In this document: positions 55,949-64,000 of the stretch, piece after piece
How the letters are laid out: each line of letters starts with the position of its first letter
Position numbering within the stretch: position 1 is the first letter of the stretch
The notes under the pieces: generated by a model
Told to the model about the DNA's origin: nothing
What the model saw: the letters and a program-made list of their open reading frames with translations, nothing else
Databases searched by the model: none
Program-made: the position numbers and the translations under genes
DNA from: Rhizobium grahamii CCGE 502
GTDB taxonomy: Bacteria; Pseudomonadota; Alphaproteobacteria; Rhizobiales; Rhizobiaceae
NCBI RefSeq assembly: GCF_000298315.2
Contig: NZ_AEYE02000029.1
Span: 248,001 to 312,000, forward strand
DNA: 64,000 nucleotides
Direction of reading: 5' to 3'

Positions 55949-56506
55949 TCAAAGAACGCGCACGACTGTCCCCTTGCGCATGAACGGCAGGAGGCGTCGC
56001 ATGTCGCGCGGGTGAACGGCGAGGCATCCCGCGGTCGGCTCGTAGCCCGGCTTGATCAGATGGAAGAAGATCGCCGAGCCGCGATTGCGGGCTCGCGAGG
56101 TGATGTTCCAGTCCATGACGAGGCAGACGTCATAGAGGGCGTCCTTACGCTTCATTTCCTCATGGCTCGGGCGAAACGGCGCTTTGACTAGCCTGTTGTA
56201 GTTCGCATTGTCTGGTTGGTCGCACCACAGCATATCGCCACGAATCCGGCGAACCGCAAGCGGTGACTCAAGACGCGTGGGTCGCTCGCCGCGACGAAAG
56301 CCGGACAATAGCTTCATCGAGGCAATAGGGGTGGCCCCGTCTCCCTCACGCTTGAGCACCGTGCGGCCAGACCGACCGATGGCGGCCGGCACGATAATCG
56401 TACCGAACTTGATCAGGGCCCTGCTTTTTTTGCCTGGTGCAGGCCGAACAACGAGGGTCGTCGACTGTATCGGTCTCGGACGCCTTGTTTTCTCCATTTT
56501 TCTCAC
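55949..56506 (-). CDS. YkuD / L,D-transpeptidase family protein without signal peptide
   Basis: This 185-residue protein has the YkuD catalytic region: FHLIKPGYEPTAGCLAVHPRDMRRLLPFM near 140-170. Its Cys follows Gly as in the family (GC), with a preceding His in FFHL. The usual S/T-x-G-C is kept as T-A-G-C, but the following residues are LAVH rather than the common R/N patterns. No signal peptide is visible, so a periplasmic cross-linking role is not assured. The start at 56506 or 56497 is uncertain. Confidence 0.82.
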   Translation of the reverse strand: MRKMEKTRRPRPIQSTTLVVRPAPGKKSRALIKFGTIIVPAAIGRSGRTVLKREGDGATPIASMKLLSGFRRGERPTRLESPLAVRRIRGDMLWCDQPDNANYNRLVKAPFRPSHEEMKRKDALYDVCLVMDWNITSRARNRGSAIFFHLIKPGYEPTAGCLAVHPRDMRRLLPFMRKGTVVRVL

Positions 56507-56640
56507 ATGTGGTTGCGATTGCTAGGATTACGACTGAAATCATATAGCATCGTATACGACAACAGCTCGGTTGCCCAATCTTTGCCAATGCTAGCGAATT
56601 GGCGTAGGAGTGAGGGACCGCAGGCGAGGGATAGAGCCGC

Positions 56641-57324
56641 ATGACCGCACGCACCATTCTCTTGGTGGATGATGATGACGACCTCCGCGAGACACTCACG
56701 GAACAGCTTTCGCTCTACGACGAATTCACGGTGCTTCAGGAAACGACGGCGGCCAAGGGTGTCGAGCGCGCGCGATCAACGCCGATTGACCTGCTCATCA
56801 TGGACGTCGGGCTGCCCGACATGGACGGACGCGAGGCCGTCAAGCTGCTGCGAAAGGGCGGGCTGAAAGCCCCGATCATCATGCTGACCGGTCATGACAC
56901 GGACTCCGATACCATCCTCGGCCTCGAAGCCGGCGCCAACGACTACGTCACGAAGCCCTTTCGCTTCGCCGTCCTGCTTGCCCGCATCCGCGTGCAACTG
57001 CGCCAGCACGAGCAAAGCGAGGACGCCACCTTCAGCGTCGGCCCTTATGTCTTCAAGCCGAGCCAGAAGCTGTTGACGATGGACAGCGGCCAGAAGATCC
57101 GGCTGACGGAGAAGGAAGCGGCGATCATTCGCTACCTCTATCGCGCCGAACAGAAGGTCGTCACCCGCGACGTGCTTTTGGAAGAGGTGTGGGGCTACAA
57201 TTCCGGTGTCACAACGCACACGCTGGAAACCCACGTCTATCGCCTGCGCCAGAAGATCGAACGCGATCCATCCAACGCCGAGATTCTGGTAACAGAAAAC
57301 GGCGGCTACAAGATCATTCCGTAG
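56641..57324 (+). CDS. OmpR-family response regulator (CenR/OtpR-like)
   Basis: This 227-residue two-component regulator has a receiver domain (acidic pocket LLVDDDDD near 7-14, phospho-Asp in LIMDVGLPD near 57, Lys in VTKPFRF near 107) and an OmpR winged-helix DNA-binding domain (LTEKEAAIIRYLYRAEQKVVTRDVLLEEVWGYNSGVTTHTLETHVYRLRQKIE near 155-210). No kinase gene is adjacent. The following cNMP-binding gene starts 1 base after its stop; this pairing matches the Brucella OtpR / Caulobacter-type CenR neighbourhood, which controls envelope and division genes. Confidence 0.9.
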   Translation: MTARTILLVDDDDDLRETLTEQLSLYDEFTVLQETTAAKGVERARSTPIDLLIMDVGLPDMDGREAVKLLRKGGLKAPIIMLTGHDTDSDTILGLEAGANDYVTKPFRFAVLLARIRVQLRQHEQSEDATFSVGPYVFKPSQKLLTMDSGQKIRLTEKEAAIIRYLYRAEQKVVTRDVLLEEVWGYNSGVTTHTLETHVYRLRQKIERDPSNAEILVTENGGYKIIP

Positions 57325-57325
57325 C

Positions 57326-57781
57326 ATGGCTCTTAACGATGACATCCGGCTTTTGTCGCAGCTGCCGCTGTTCCACGGCATGTCGGAGGATCAGCTGCGG
57401 CTGATCGCCTTCGGCGCTGATCGACGCGTCATTTCGGCAGGCCAGATGCTCTTCCGCGAAGGCTCGCCGGCGGAAAGCGCTTACGTCATCCTCGCTGGTG
57501 GCGTCGAACTCAGCCGGACTGGCCGCGATGGCCAAGCTGAAATCCAGAATACGGTTGGACCTGGCACGCTTCTATCCGAGCTTGCGCTGATCACGTTGGT
57601 CGAGCGGAAGTTCACGGCCGTTGCAACGGAAGACACGAGCATCATTCGCATCACTCGCTCGCTGTTCCACCGGCTAATCGAAGAATATCCGGATGCTGCC
57701 CGGCTAATCGAGAGCCGCATTCGGGACAATATCGCCGAGCTTGCGGCCAAAGCAGTGGCACATCTCCACCGCTTCGTCTGA
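57326..57781 (+). CDS. Cyclic-nucleotide-binding domain protein
   Basis: This 151-residue protein consists almost wholly of one cNMP-binding (Crp-like beta-barrel) domain: LPLFHGMSEDQLRLIAFGADRRVISAGQMLFREGSPAESAYVILAGGVELSRTG near residues 12-65, then GTLLSELALITLVERKFTAVATEDTSIIRI. It has no helix-turn-helix, so it is not a transcription factor itself. The usual phosphate-binding GE-x-ALL-x-R-A is diverged (GTLLSELALIT...). It is coupled to the response regulator upstream. Confidence 0.9.
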   Translation: MALNDDIRLLSQLPLFHGMSEDQLRLIAFGADRRVISAGQMLFREGSPAESAYVILAGGVELSRTGRDGQAEIQNTVGPGTLLSELALITLVERKFTAVATEDTSIIRITRSLFHRLIEEYPDAARLIESRIRDNIAELAAKAVAHLHRFV

Positions 57782-57786
57782 GCAGA

Positions 57787-58590
57787 TCAGAGATTGAAGT
57801 GCGCGGTAACAGGCACATGGTCGGATGGCCGTTCCCAACCGCGCGCCTCCTTCAAGATATCGATGCGTTGCAGATGCGGCCCGAGGTCCTTTGAGCTCCA
57901 TATATGGTCGAGCCGACGGCCGCGATCAGCTGCCTGCCAATCCTTGGCGCGATAGCTCCACCACGTATAGAGTTTTTCATTCTCCGGAACGTGCTGGCGC
58001 ATCAGGTCGAGCCAGGCGCCCCGCTGCATGACCTCAAGAAGGCCTTCGGTCTCCACGGGCGTGTGGCTGACGATCTTGAGCAGCTGCTTGTGCGACCATA
58101 CGTCGTGCTCGAGCGGAGCGATATTGAGATCGCCGACAAGGATCGCCGACGTATTCGTCTCGCCGTTCGCCTTGAGCTGCTTCATTTCCTCGATGAAGTC
58201 GAGCTTGTGCCCGAACTTCGGATTGATCGTCCGATCCGGTTCGTCGCCGCCGGCCGGGACATAGAAGTTATGCAGGCGAATACGGCGGCCACCGTGCTCG
58301 AAGACCGCTGAGATGTGCCGAGCATCGCCGACGTTGCAGTAGTCCTGACGGTGATCCTCGACGAGCGGGACACGCGAGGCAATGGCAACGCCGTGATAGC
58401 CCTTCTGGCCATGGATGATGATGTGTTCATAGCCCATTGCGCGCAACGGCGAGGCAGGAAACAGGTCGTTCGGAACCTTCGTTTCCTGGAGGCAAAGGAT
58501 GTCTGGCTTGTGCTTGAGGACGAATTGCTCGACGATCGGCATGCGCAACCGCAGAGAGTTGATATTCCAAGTCGTGACTGAGAAGCCCAT
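57787..58590 (-). CDS. xthA: Exodeoxyribonuclease III
   Basis: This 267-residue AP endonuclease/3'-5' exonuclease opens MGFSVTTWNINSLRLRMPIV, with LQETKV, GDLNIAPLEHDVW, RRLDHIWSS and the catalytic C-terminal SDHVPVTAHFNL. All metal and active-site motifs (ETK, GDLN, SDH) are present. The start at 58590 has an AAAGGCAATGGA site. It converges with the cNMP-domain gene. Confidence 0.95.
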   Translation of the reverse strand: MGFSVTTWNINSLRLRMPIVEQFVLKHKPDILCLQETKVPNDLFPASPLRAMGYEHIIIHGQKGYHGVAIASRVPLVEDHRQDYCNVGDARHISAVFEHGGRRIRLHNFYVPAGGDEPDRTINPKFGHKLDFIEEMKQLKANGETNTSAILVGDLNIAPLEHDVWSHKQLLKIVSHTPVETEGLLEVMQRGAWLDLMRQHVPENEKLYTWWSYRAKDWQAADRGRRLDHIWSSKDLGPHLQRIDILKEARGWERPSDHVPVTAHFNL

Positions 58591-58713
58591 TCCATTGCCT
58601 TTCAAAACCGGACGAACTGGCTTTAGAGCAAAGGCTGCTCCTATGGAACGGATGCGCGAAAAGAAAAACGCCCCGCGAGATCGCAGGGCGTTGTCCTCAA
58701 AACACAGCAGAAA

Positions 58714-59385
58714 TCAGTCTCGGTAGGCAGCCGTTCCGGGGATCACCTCGTATGGCACCCTGAACACCTTGTTGTCGAATTGCATGCCGGTCTTGACGTT
58801 GAACACCATAACCGAGGTGTCCTTGCCCTGGTTGTCGGTGATCGTCCACTGACGGAGATCATAGGTCTTCGGATCGAACATCATCGTAATCGTCGAGTTA
58901 CCAAAGATCGTGTTGTTGCCAAGCGCGATCGTCGTCAGGTCCGATTCCTGCTTCACGCTCTTCACGGAACCTGCCGAGAGGTCGATCCGCTGTGCCAACA
59001 GCAGGCTGAGCGGCGTCTTCGACAATGGATACAAATCCCATGTCTTGAGCTTCATATTGCCAACGGCAACGTTCTTTCCGTCCGCGATGACACGGATCGG
59101 CGATGGGTTGTCATAGTTGAAGCGCAGCTTCCCGGGGCGCTGGATATAGAACTTCCCGCCGGTCTGCTCGCCGCGCGGGCCAAACTGGACGAATTCGCCC
59201 TGCATCGTCGCAACGCTTGAGAAGTGGTCCGCAATCGCCTGCGCGGTAGCGGAGCTGGAAGCAGCGGCGGCCGCCTGTGCATAGGCAGCAATCGGGATTG
59301 CCGACGCCGCAGCGACGGCCAGCGTGCCAAGAAGATGGCGCCGGGTCAGCGAGATGCGGTCCATGACGGAATTGGAGTTGTTCAT
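58714..59385 (-). CDS. lolA: LolA-family outer-membrane lipoprotein carrier with Tat-like signal
   Basis: This 223-residue protein of the LolA family should carry lipoproteins across the periplasm. The LolA domain includes MQGEFVQFGPRGEQTGGKFYIQRPGKLRFNYDNPSPIRVIADG near residues 58-100 and TWDLYPLSKTPLSLLLAQRIDLS. The signal contains SLTRRHLLGTLAVAAASAIPIAAYAQ: a twin-arginine motif, so export may be via Tat rather than Sec. It is followed downstream by ftsK in the opposite order on the same strand. Confidence 0.88.
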   Translation of the reverse strand: MNNSNSVMDRISLTRRHLLGTLAVAAASAIPIAAYAQAAAAASSSATAQAIADHFSSVATMQGEFVQFGPRGEQTGGKFYIQRPGKLRFNYDNPSPIRVIADGKNVAVGNMKLKTWDLYPLSKTPLSLLLAQRIDLSAGSVKSVKQESDLTTIALGNNTIFGNSTITMMFDPKTYDLRQWTITDNQGKDTSVMVFNVKTGMQFDNKVFRVPYEVIPGTAAYRD

Positions 59386-59519
59386 CTATGTCTCCTTTAT
59401 GCATTTTGAATGCTGCGGAAACGCGGCGCCTTCATGGCGGAGCTCGCAGGCCTGCATAAACTAACGGTTTCAATGCGATCAGGTTTCCGTGAGGTTGGCA
59501 TCATTCAATGCTGCCGGCC

Positions 59520-62183
59520 TCAGCGGTCAAGAATATCGCCCTCGGTCGGAACCAGGATCTCGCGTTTTCCAGCATGATTGGCGGGACCGATGATGCCTTC
59601 CTGCTCCATCCGCTCGATCAAGGATGCGGCGCGGTTGTATCCAATGCCAAGTCTACGCTGAATATACGACGTCGACGCCTTTCCGTCACGTAGAACGATC
59701 GCGACGGCCTGATCGTACGGATCGTCGGATTCAGAGAGGTTGGACGCTCCCGCCGGACCACCGCCATAGTCGCCATCTTCGTCCTCGTCAGCCGTAATGG
59801 CATCGAGGTATTGCGGCGCGCCTTGCGTCTTCAGGTAGGAGACGATCTCCTCGACTTCCATATCGGCAACGAACGGGCCGTGGACGCGCTGGATGCGTCC
59901 GCCGCCGGCCATATAGAGCATGTCACCCATCCCGAGCAGCTGCTCCGCGCCCTGTTCGCCGAGGATGGTGCGGCTGTCAATCTTCGACGTCACCTGGAAG
60001 GAGATGCGGGTAGGGAAGTTTGCCTTGATGGTGCCGGTGATGACGTCGACGGACGGGCGCTGGGTCGCCATGATGACATGGATGCCTGCGGCACGCGCCA
60101 TCTGCGCCAGTCGCTGCACGGCGCCTTCGATGTCCTTGCCGGCAACCATCATCAGGTCGGCCATCTCATCGATGATGACGACGATATAAGGCATCGGCTG
60201 CAGGTCGAATTCTTCCGTCTCGTACATCGCCTCGCCCGTGTGGCGGTCGAAGCCGGTCTGCACGGTGCGCGAGATCACCTCGCCCTTGGCAAGGGCCTGT
60301 TCGACGCGGCTGTTGAAGCCGTCGATATTGCGGACGCCGATCTTCGACATCTTCTTGTAGCGCTCTTCCATCTCGCGGACGGTCCATTTGAGCGCAACGA
60401 CAGCCTTCTTGGGGTCCGTGACGACAGGCGAGAGAAGATGCGGAATGCCGTCATAGACCGACAGTTCGAGCATCTTCGGATCGATCATGATCAGACGGCA
60501 CTGCTCCGGTGTCATGCGATAAAGCAAAGACAGGATCATTGTGTTGATGGCGACCGACTTACCCGAGCCTGTGGTACCCGCAACGAGCAAGTGCGGCATC
60601 TTGGCCAGATCCGCTATGACAGCTTCGCCGCCGATGGTCTTGCCGAGCGCCATGGCAAGCTTCGCCTTCGAGCCTTCGAAATCGCGTGAGGCGATGAGTT
60701 CGCGCAGATAGACGGTTTCGCGCGTGGAGTTCGGCAGCTCGATACCGATGGCATTGCGGCCCGGCACGACAGCGACGCGCGCGGCAATCGCGCTCATCGA
60801 ACGGGCGATGTCGTCAGCCAGGCCGATGACGCGCGACGACTTGATACCGGGAGCAGGCTCCAGTTCGTAGAGCGTGACAACCGGGCCGGGCCGAACGTGG
60901 ATGATCTCGCCCTTGACGCCGAAATCCTCGAGCACGCCTTCGAGCATGCGCGCATTCTGTTCCAGCGCATCGGCAGACAGCGTCGAATCACGCACGACAT
61001 TCTTCGGTTCGGCGAGGAGATGCATCGACGGAAGCTGGAAGCCCTCGGGGCGGATGAACGATCCCTGTTGCTCGCGTTCGACGCGGGCGCCGGGTTTCGG
61101 CCGCGCCGTCGGCTGTACGACGCGCGGCTCCGAACGTCCGCCGGCAGGCTTGGAGGGAGCGCGCATCATCCAGTCGTCGTCGTCATCAGGCAGAATGTCG
61201 GCTGGACGCGGCGGCATGTCATCGAACGGCAGATCGTCATCGTCGTCGTCGTTGAGCGAAATGGACGGCGCGGAAACAACACGACGCTGCGAGGCAGCGC
61301 GCGGATCCATCGATGGATCCATGCGCTCTCCACGGGCCACCGACACCTTGGCGCGGACCGGCTCATTCAGCTTGCCAAACTCGTCATCATTGAAGTCGTA
61401 GGGCGACTCGAAATCGTCCTGCCGCCGCTTGCGGGGGCCCATGCCGAGCAAGCGACGCATGCGAGCCTGGCTCATGTACCAGGCATGGGTCAGCGCTCCG
61501 AACGCCAGCCAGCCGCCTTCATCGTCATCTTCTTCCTCGTCACCTACCGAGGGCAGCTTGGAGCGGCTTTTTGCGTAGTCTTCCGCCGCTTCATCCTCAT
61601 CCTCCTCGTTGCGACCGACGAGACCGGCAGAAAACAGCATCATCCAGACGGTGGGGATGGCGAACACGCAGCCAACCGCTGTCGCAAAAGCGCCGGTCGG
61701 ATAGGCTCCAACAAACAGCGCTGGAAACCGCAGGATCATGTCACCGATGACACCGCCAATACCGTTGGGAATCGGCCAGGTGAGCGGCGGCGGGAAGCAA
61801 CCTATTACGGCGGAAGAAAGCACCGATCCCAGACCCCAGGCGGCGGCGCGCGCCGGGATGCGACTGATGCGGCGTCCCGAGATCAATGCAAGCGCCCAGG
61901 CGACCACAGGCAAAAGCGCGACGACGCTGGCAAGTCCGAAGAACTGCATTGCAAGATCTGCAAAGGCAGCGCCGCTATAGCCTAGAATGTTGGTCGGCTC
62001 GTTTCCTGTCGCATAGGAGTAGCTCGGATCCGCAACATTCCAGGTGGCAAGCGCGGCGACTGCCAAAGCGAGCAGCAGAAAGATTCCGAAGCCAACAAGG
62101 GTTTGCGCCTGCCGGAACATGAAGCCCGAAAGGGAAAAACGGTCAGGCCGGCCATCCATTGCAGGCGATGTGCTTCTTGCCAT
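59520..62183 (-). CDS. ftsK: DNA translocase FtsK
   Basis: This 887-residue septal DNA pump has four N-terminal membrane segments (about 20-190), an acidic linker (about 200-420, with aspartate runs such as [11 protein letters not shown]), and the motor: Walker [13 protein letters not shown] near residue 535, Walker [14 protein letters not shown], and [11 protein letters not shown]. The C-terminal gamma domain ([25 protein letters not shown]) reads KOPS-like DNA. The start at 62183 ([11 protein letters not shown]) has an ACGGG site; upstream frame to 62252 is not conserved. Confidence 0.95.
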   Translation of the reverse strand: MARSTSPAMDGRPDRFSLSGFMFRQAQTLVGFGIFLLLALAVAALATWNVADPSYSYATGNEPTNILGYSGAAFADLAMQFFGLASVVALLPVVAWALALISGRRISRIPARAAAWGLGSVLSSAVIGCFPPPLTWPIPNGIGGVIGDMILRFPALFVGAYPTGAFATAVGCVFAIPTVWMMLFSAGLVGRNEEDEDEAAEDYAKSRSKLPSVGDEEEDDDEGGWLAFGALTHAWYMSQARMRRLLGMGPRKRRQDDFESPYDFNDDEFGKLNEPVRAKVSVARGERMDPSMDPRAASQRRVVSAPSISLNDDDDDDLPFDDMPPRPADILPDDDDDWMMRAPSKPAGGRSEPRVVQPTARPKPGARVEREQQGSFIRPEGFQLPSMHLLAEPKNVVRDSTLSADALEQNARMLEGVLEDFGVKGEIIHVRPGPVVTLYELEPAPGIKSSRVIGLADDIARSMSAIAARVAVVPGRNAIGIELPNSTRETVYLRELIASRDFEGSKAKLAMALGKTIGGEAVIADLAKMPHLLVAGTTGSGKSVAINTMILSLLYRMTPEQCRLIMIDPKMLELSVYDGIPHLLSPVVTDPKKAVVALKWTVREMEERYKKMSKIGVRNIDGFNSRVEQALAKGEVISRTVQTGFDRHTGEAMYETEEFDLQPMPYIVVIIDEMADLMMVAGKDIEGAVQRLAQMARAAGIHVIMATQRPSVDVITGTIKANFPTRISFQVTSKIDSRTILGEQGAEQLLGMGDMLYMAGGGRIQRVHGPFVADMEVEEIVSYLKTQGAPQYLDAITADEDEDGDYGGGPAGASNLSESDDPYDQAVAIVLRDGKASTSYIQRRLGIGYNRAASLIERMEQEGIIGPANHAGKREILVPTEGDILDR

Positions 62184-62312
62184 GTGTGTACCCGTCCAAT
62201 GCGTGAGAGCGTGCGAATCGCCAAGCGTCTGCGCCCAGTACCTTCGCCCCACCTAATCAAAGGACGGTTAAAGCGGTGTTAACCATGCCACCCCCACATC
62301 TTGCATCTGAAA

Positions 62313-62345
62313 ATAAAAAAGCCCGAACCTATGGAGGTCCGGGCT
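62313..62345 (-). terminator. Terminator of amtB
   Basis: An 11-bp stem with one G-U pair (62320-62330 with 62335-62345) and a 4-base loop is followed by TTTTTTATTTT on the minus strand, about 80 bases past the amtB stop. Confidence 0.88.
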
Positions 62346-62423
62346 AAAGGCGGACTATTCGGACGAATAGGCCGCGACGGGCTGTTCAGCGGCGCCTGTT
62401 GTGCAAGCGCCGCAATGCCTAGA

Positions 62424-63848
62424 TTACGAATGGTAGGCGGCTTCGCCGTGGGTTGCGAGGTCGAGACCTTCGCGCTCCGCTTCGACAGAGACGCGCAGAC
62501 CGATGACGACATCAACGATCTTGTAGAGGATGAAGGAACCGATGCCCGACCATGCGATCGTCGTCAGGACACCCTTCAGCTGGGCGAAAACCTGCGTTGC
62601 CGTGCCCGGGTAGCTGGCCGCGAAGTCGGCCGTCGAATAGTCGACGATGCCTGCGCCGCCGAGCGCCGGATTGACCAGGATGCCAGTGCCGATGGCGCCG
62701 AGAATACCACCAACGCAATGCACGCCAAAGACATCGAGCGAGTCGTCATAGTTGAACTTGTTCTTCACGACGTCGACGAAGAAGTAGCAAACCGGCGAAA
62801 CGATGAGGCCGAGGACGATCGAACCCATCGGGCCCGCGAAACCTGCTGCCGGGGTAACGGCAACCAGACCAGCGACTGCACCCGAAGCTGCGCCGAGCAT
62901 TGACGCCTTGCCGCGAGTGAAGTTTTCGACGAGGCACCAGGACACAGCCGCTGCAGCCGTTGCGACGAAGGTGTTGATCATCGCGAGCGAGGCATAGGCG
63001 TTGGCTTCGAGGTTCGAGCCGGCATTGAAGCCGAACCAACCGACCCACAGAAGCGATGCGCCAACCATGGTCAGGGTCATGGAGTGCGGAGCCATGATTT
63101 CCTTCTTATAGCCGGTGCGCTTGCCGAGCATGATGGCCCCGATCAGACCGGCGATACCGGCATTGATGTGGACGACCGTACCACCAGCGAAGTCAAGTGC
63201 GCCGTAGGAGAAGATCAGACCCGACGGGGAGGTGTAGGAGCTCGGACCGCCCCAGAACCAGACCATGTGTGCCATCGGGAAGTAGACGAAGGTGACCCAC
63301 AGAACGACGAACAGCATGACGGCCGAGAACTTGATGCGCTCGGCGAAAGCGCCGACGATCAGGGCAGGCGTGATGCAGGCGAAGGTCATCTGGAAGCAAA
63401 CGTAGGTCAGCTCCGGAATGGCAACGCCCTTCGTGAATGTTTCGGACAGGGTGGTCGTGTCGACGCCTGCGAGGAAAGCCTTCGAGAAGCCGCCGACGAA
63501 GCTGTTAAGCGAACCGCCGTCCGTAAAGGCGAGCGAGTAGCCGTAGGTCACCCAGATGATCATCACCACTGCCGTGATCATGAAGACCTGCATGAGAACG
63601 GAGAGCATGTTCTTGGCGCGAACCAGACCGCCGTAGAAGAGGGCGAGGCCCGGGATCGTCATCAGCAGGACGAGAACCGTGGAGATCATCATCCAGGTAT
63701 TGTCGCCCTTGTCGACCGTCATCGCAGGAGCAGCAGCAGCGGCAGCAGGAGCAGCAGCATCCTGCGCGAAAGCGACGACGGGCGCGAGCAGCGCAGCCGA
63801 CGCAGCACCAAGCCGCGCATAGGTGGAAGAAAACTTCGAAATTGACAT
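62424..63848 (-). CDS. amtB: Ammonium transporter AmtB
   Basis: This 474-residue channel takes up ammonium. An N-terminal signal-like segment (MSISKFSSTYARLGAASAALLAPVVAFAQ) precedes the eleven-helix Amt core: GLALFYGGLVRAKNMLSVLMQVF, then DFAGGTVVHINAGIAGLIGA with the pore His and GVHCVGGILGAIGTGILVNP with the second. The start at 63848 (MSISKF) is chosen; the frame runs on to 63956 within glnK. It is cotranscribed with glnK, 28 bases upstream. Confidence 0.95.
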   Translation of the reverse strand: MSISKFSSTYARLGAASAALLAPVVAFAQDAAAPAAAAAAPAMTVDKGDNTWMMISTVLVLLMTIPGLALFYGGLVRAKNMLSVLMQVFMITAVVMIIWVTYGYSLAFTDGGSLNSFVGGFSKAFLAGVDTTTLSETFTKGVAIPELTYVCFQMTFACITPALIVGAFAERIKFSAVMLFVVLWVTFVYFPMAHMVWFWGGPSSYTSPSGLIFSYGALDFAGGTVVHINAGIAGLIGAIMLGKRTGYKKEIMAPHSMTLTMVGASLLWVGWFGFNAGSNLEANAYASLAMINTFVATAAAAVSWCLVENFTRGKASMLGAASGAVAGLVAVTPAAGFAGPMGSIVLGLIVSPVCYFFVDVVKNKFNYDDSLDVFGVHCVGGILGAIGTGILVNPALGGAGIVDYSTADFAASYPGTATQVFAQLKGVLTTIAWSGIGSFILYKIVDVVIGLRVSVEAEREGLDLATHGEAAYHS

Positions 63849-63876
63849 TGAAACAGGCTCCCTTGCTCTGCGGCTC

Positions 63877-64000
63877 TTAAAGCGCTTCTGTGTCGGTTTC
63901 GCCGGTGCGAATGCGCACGGCATGGTCGATCGAATATACGAAGATCTTGCCGTCACCGATCTGGCCGGTCTTGGCAGATGAGGCGATGGCTTCGACAGCC
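63877..64000 (-). CDS. glnK: Nitrogen regulatory protein PII, GlnK (C-terminal part; gene runs off the window)
   Basis: The last 40 or so codons of a PII protein are present: AIASSAKTGQIGDGKIFVY then SIDHAVRIRTGETDTEAL at the C-terminus, including the C-loop TGQIGDGKIF. PII senses 2-oxoglutarate/ATP/ADP and binds AmtB to block ammonium uptake. The glnK-amtB pair is the standard operon. The N-terminal part and T-loop Tyr lie outside the window, so GlnK is inferred from linkage rather than from residues that separate it from GlnB. Confidence 0.9.
   Translation of the reverse strand, partial: AVEAIASSAKTGQIGDGKIFVYSIDHAVRIRTGETDTEAL

Noticed and set aside
1-64000. CRISPR array, prophage, insertion sequence, tRNA or rRNA gene
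   Set aside because: No regular repeat-spacer array, integrase, transposase or clover-leaf gene was seen. A tRNAscan or repeat search could overturn this.

Overview
The window reads as core chromosome of an alphaproteobacterium of the order Rhizobiales, most likely the Rhizobiaceae (Rhizobium/Sinorhizobium-like). The grounds are high G+C, strong G/C preference at third codon positions, and rhizobial gene families and neighbourhoods: an IalB-family protein, DUF2794, UPF0314 beside septation protein YciB, a ccmABCDG cluster beside aconitase, dapF-mtaB-ftsY, and an OmpR-type regulator followed by a cyclic-nucleotide-binding protein and xthA. I see no prophage, insertion sequence, integron, CRISPR array, rRNA or tRNA gene. 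No new defence or mobile system is evident; the curiosities are local.

Layout. 1-8 kb (all minus): start of typA, a PhoD-type alkaline phosphatase whose Tat signal and catalytic body lie in different frames, an FbpABC/AfuABC-like ABC operon (ATPase, binding protein, fused permease), and M3 peptidase dcp. 8-18 kb: a small unknown protein, two LysE exporters, a Bcr/CflA-type MFS exporter, argG, a short-chain dehydrogenase, a TrpXYZ-type ABC operon and rlmN. 18-28 kb: an IalB-family protein, an ECF sigma factor without a neighbouring anti-sigma gene, a DUF1232 protein, phhB, a low-molecular-weight tyrosine phosphatase converging with and overlapping an RNA 2',3'-cyclic phosphodiesterase, a TesA-like esterase divergent from a YbbA/YbbP-type ABC system, a BI-1 protein, a GNAT acetyltransferase, DUF2794 and DUF1223 proteins.

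28-43 kb: acnA, then divergent ccmABCDG for haem export and cytochrome c maturation, a minus-strand chain dapF-mtaB-ftsY-yciB-UPF0314 with several stop/start overlaps, a degenerate EF-G paralogue and a metallo-beta-lactamase-fold hydrolase. 43-49 kb: ffh-aroQ-rpsP-rimM-trmD, an NCS1 permease on the opposite strand, then rplS. This joins membrane targeting (ffh, with ftsY about 6 kb upstream) to ribosome maturation. 49-64 kb: two aldo/keto reductases, an amino-acid ABC binding protein and permease lacking an ATPase gene, leuC, a SixA-like phosphatase, a cytoplasmic-looking YkuD protein, the response-regulator/cNMP/xthA group, a LolA-family carrier with a Tat-like signal, ftsK, amtB and the end of a PII gene (glnK).

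Independent hairpin terminators close many units (argG, BI-1, acnA, trmD/NCS1, rplS, leuC, amtB). Less ordinary structures are a terminator-like hairpin ending at the start codon of the first ABC gene (5863-5897), three consecutive hairpins in a 364-base gap (27625-27722), and a terminator inside the ffh leader (43005-43039).
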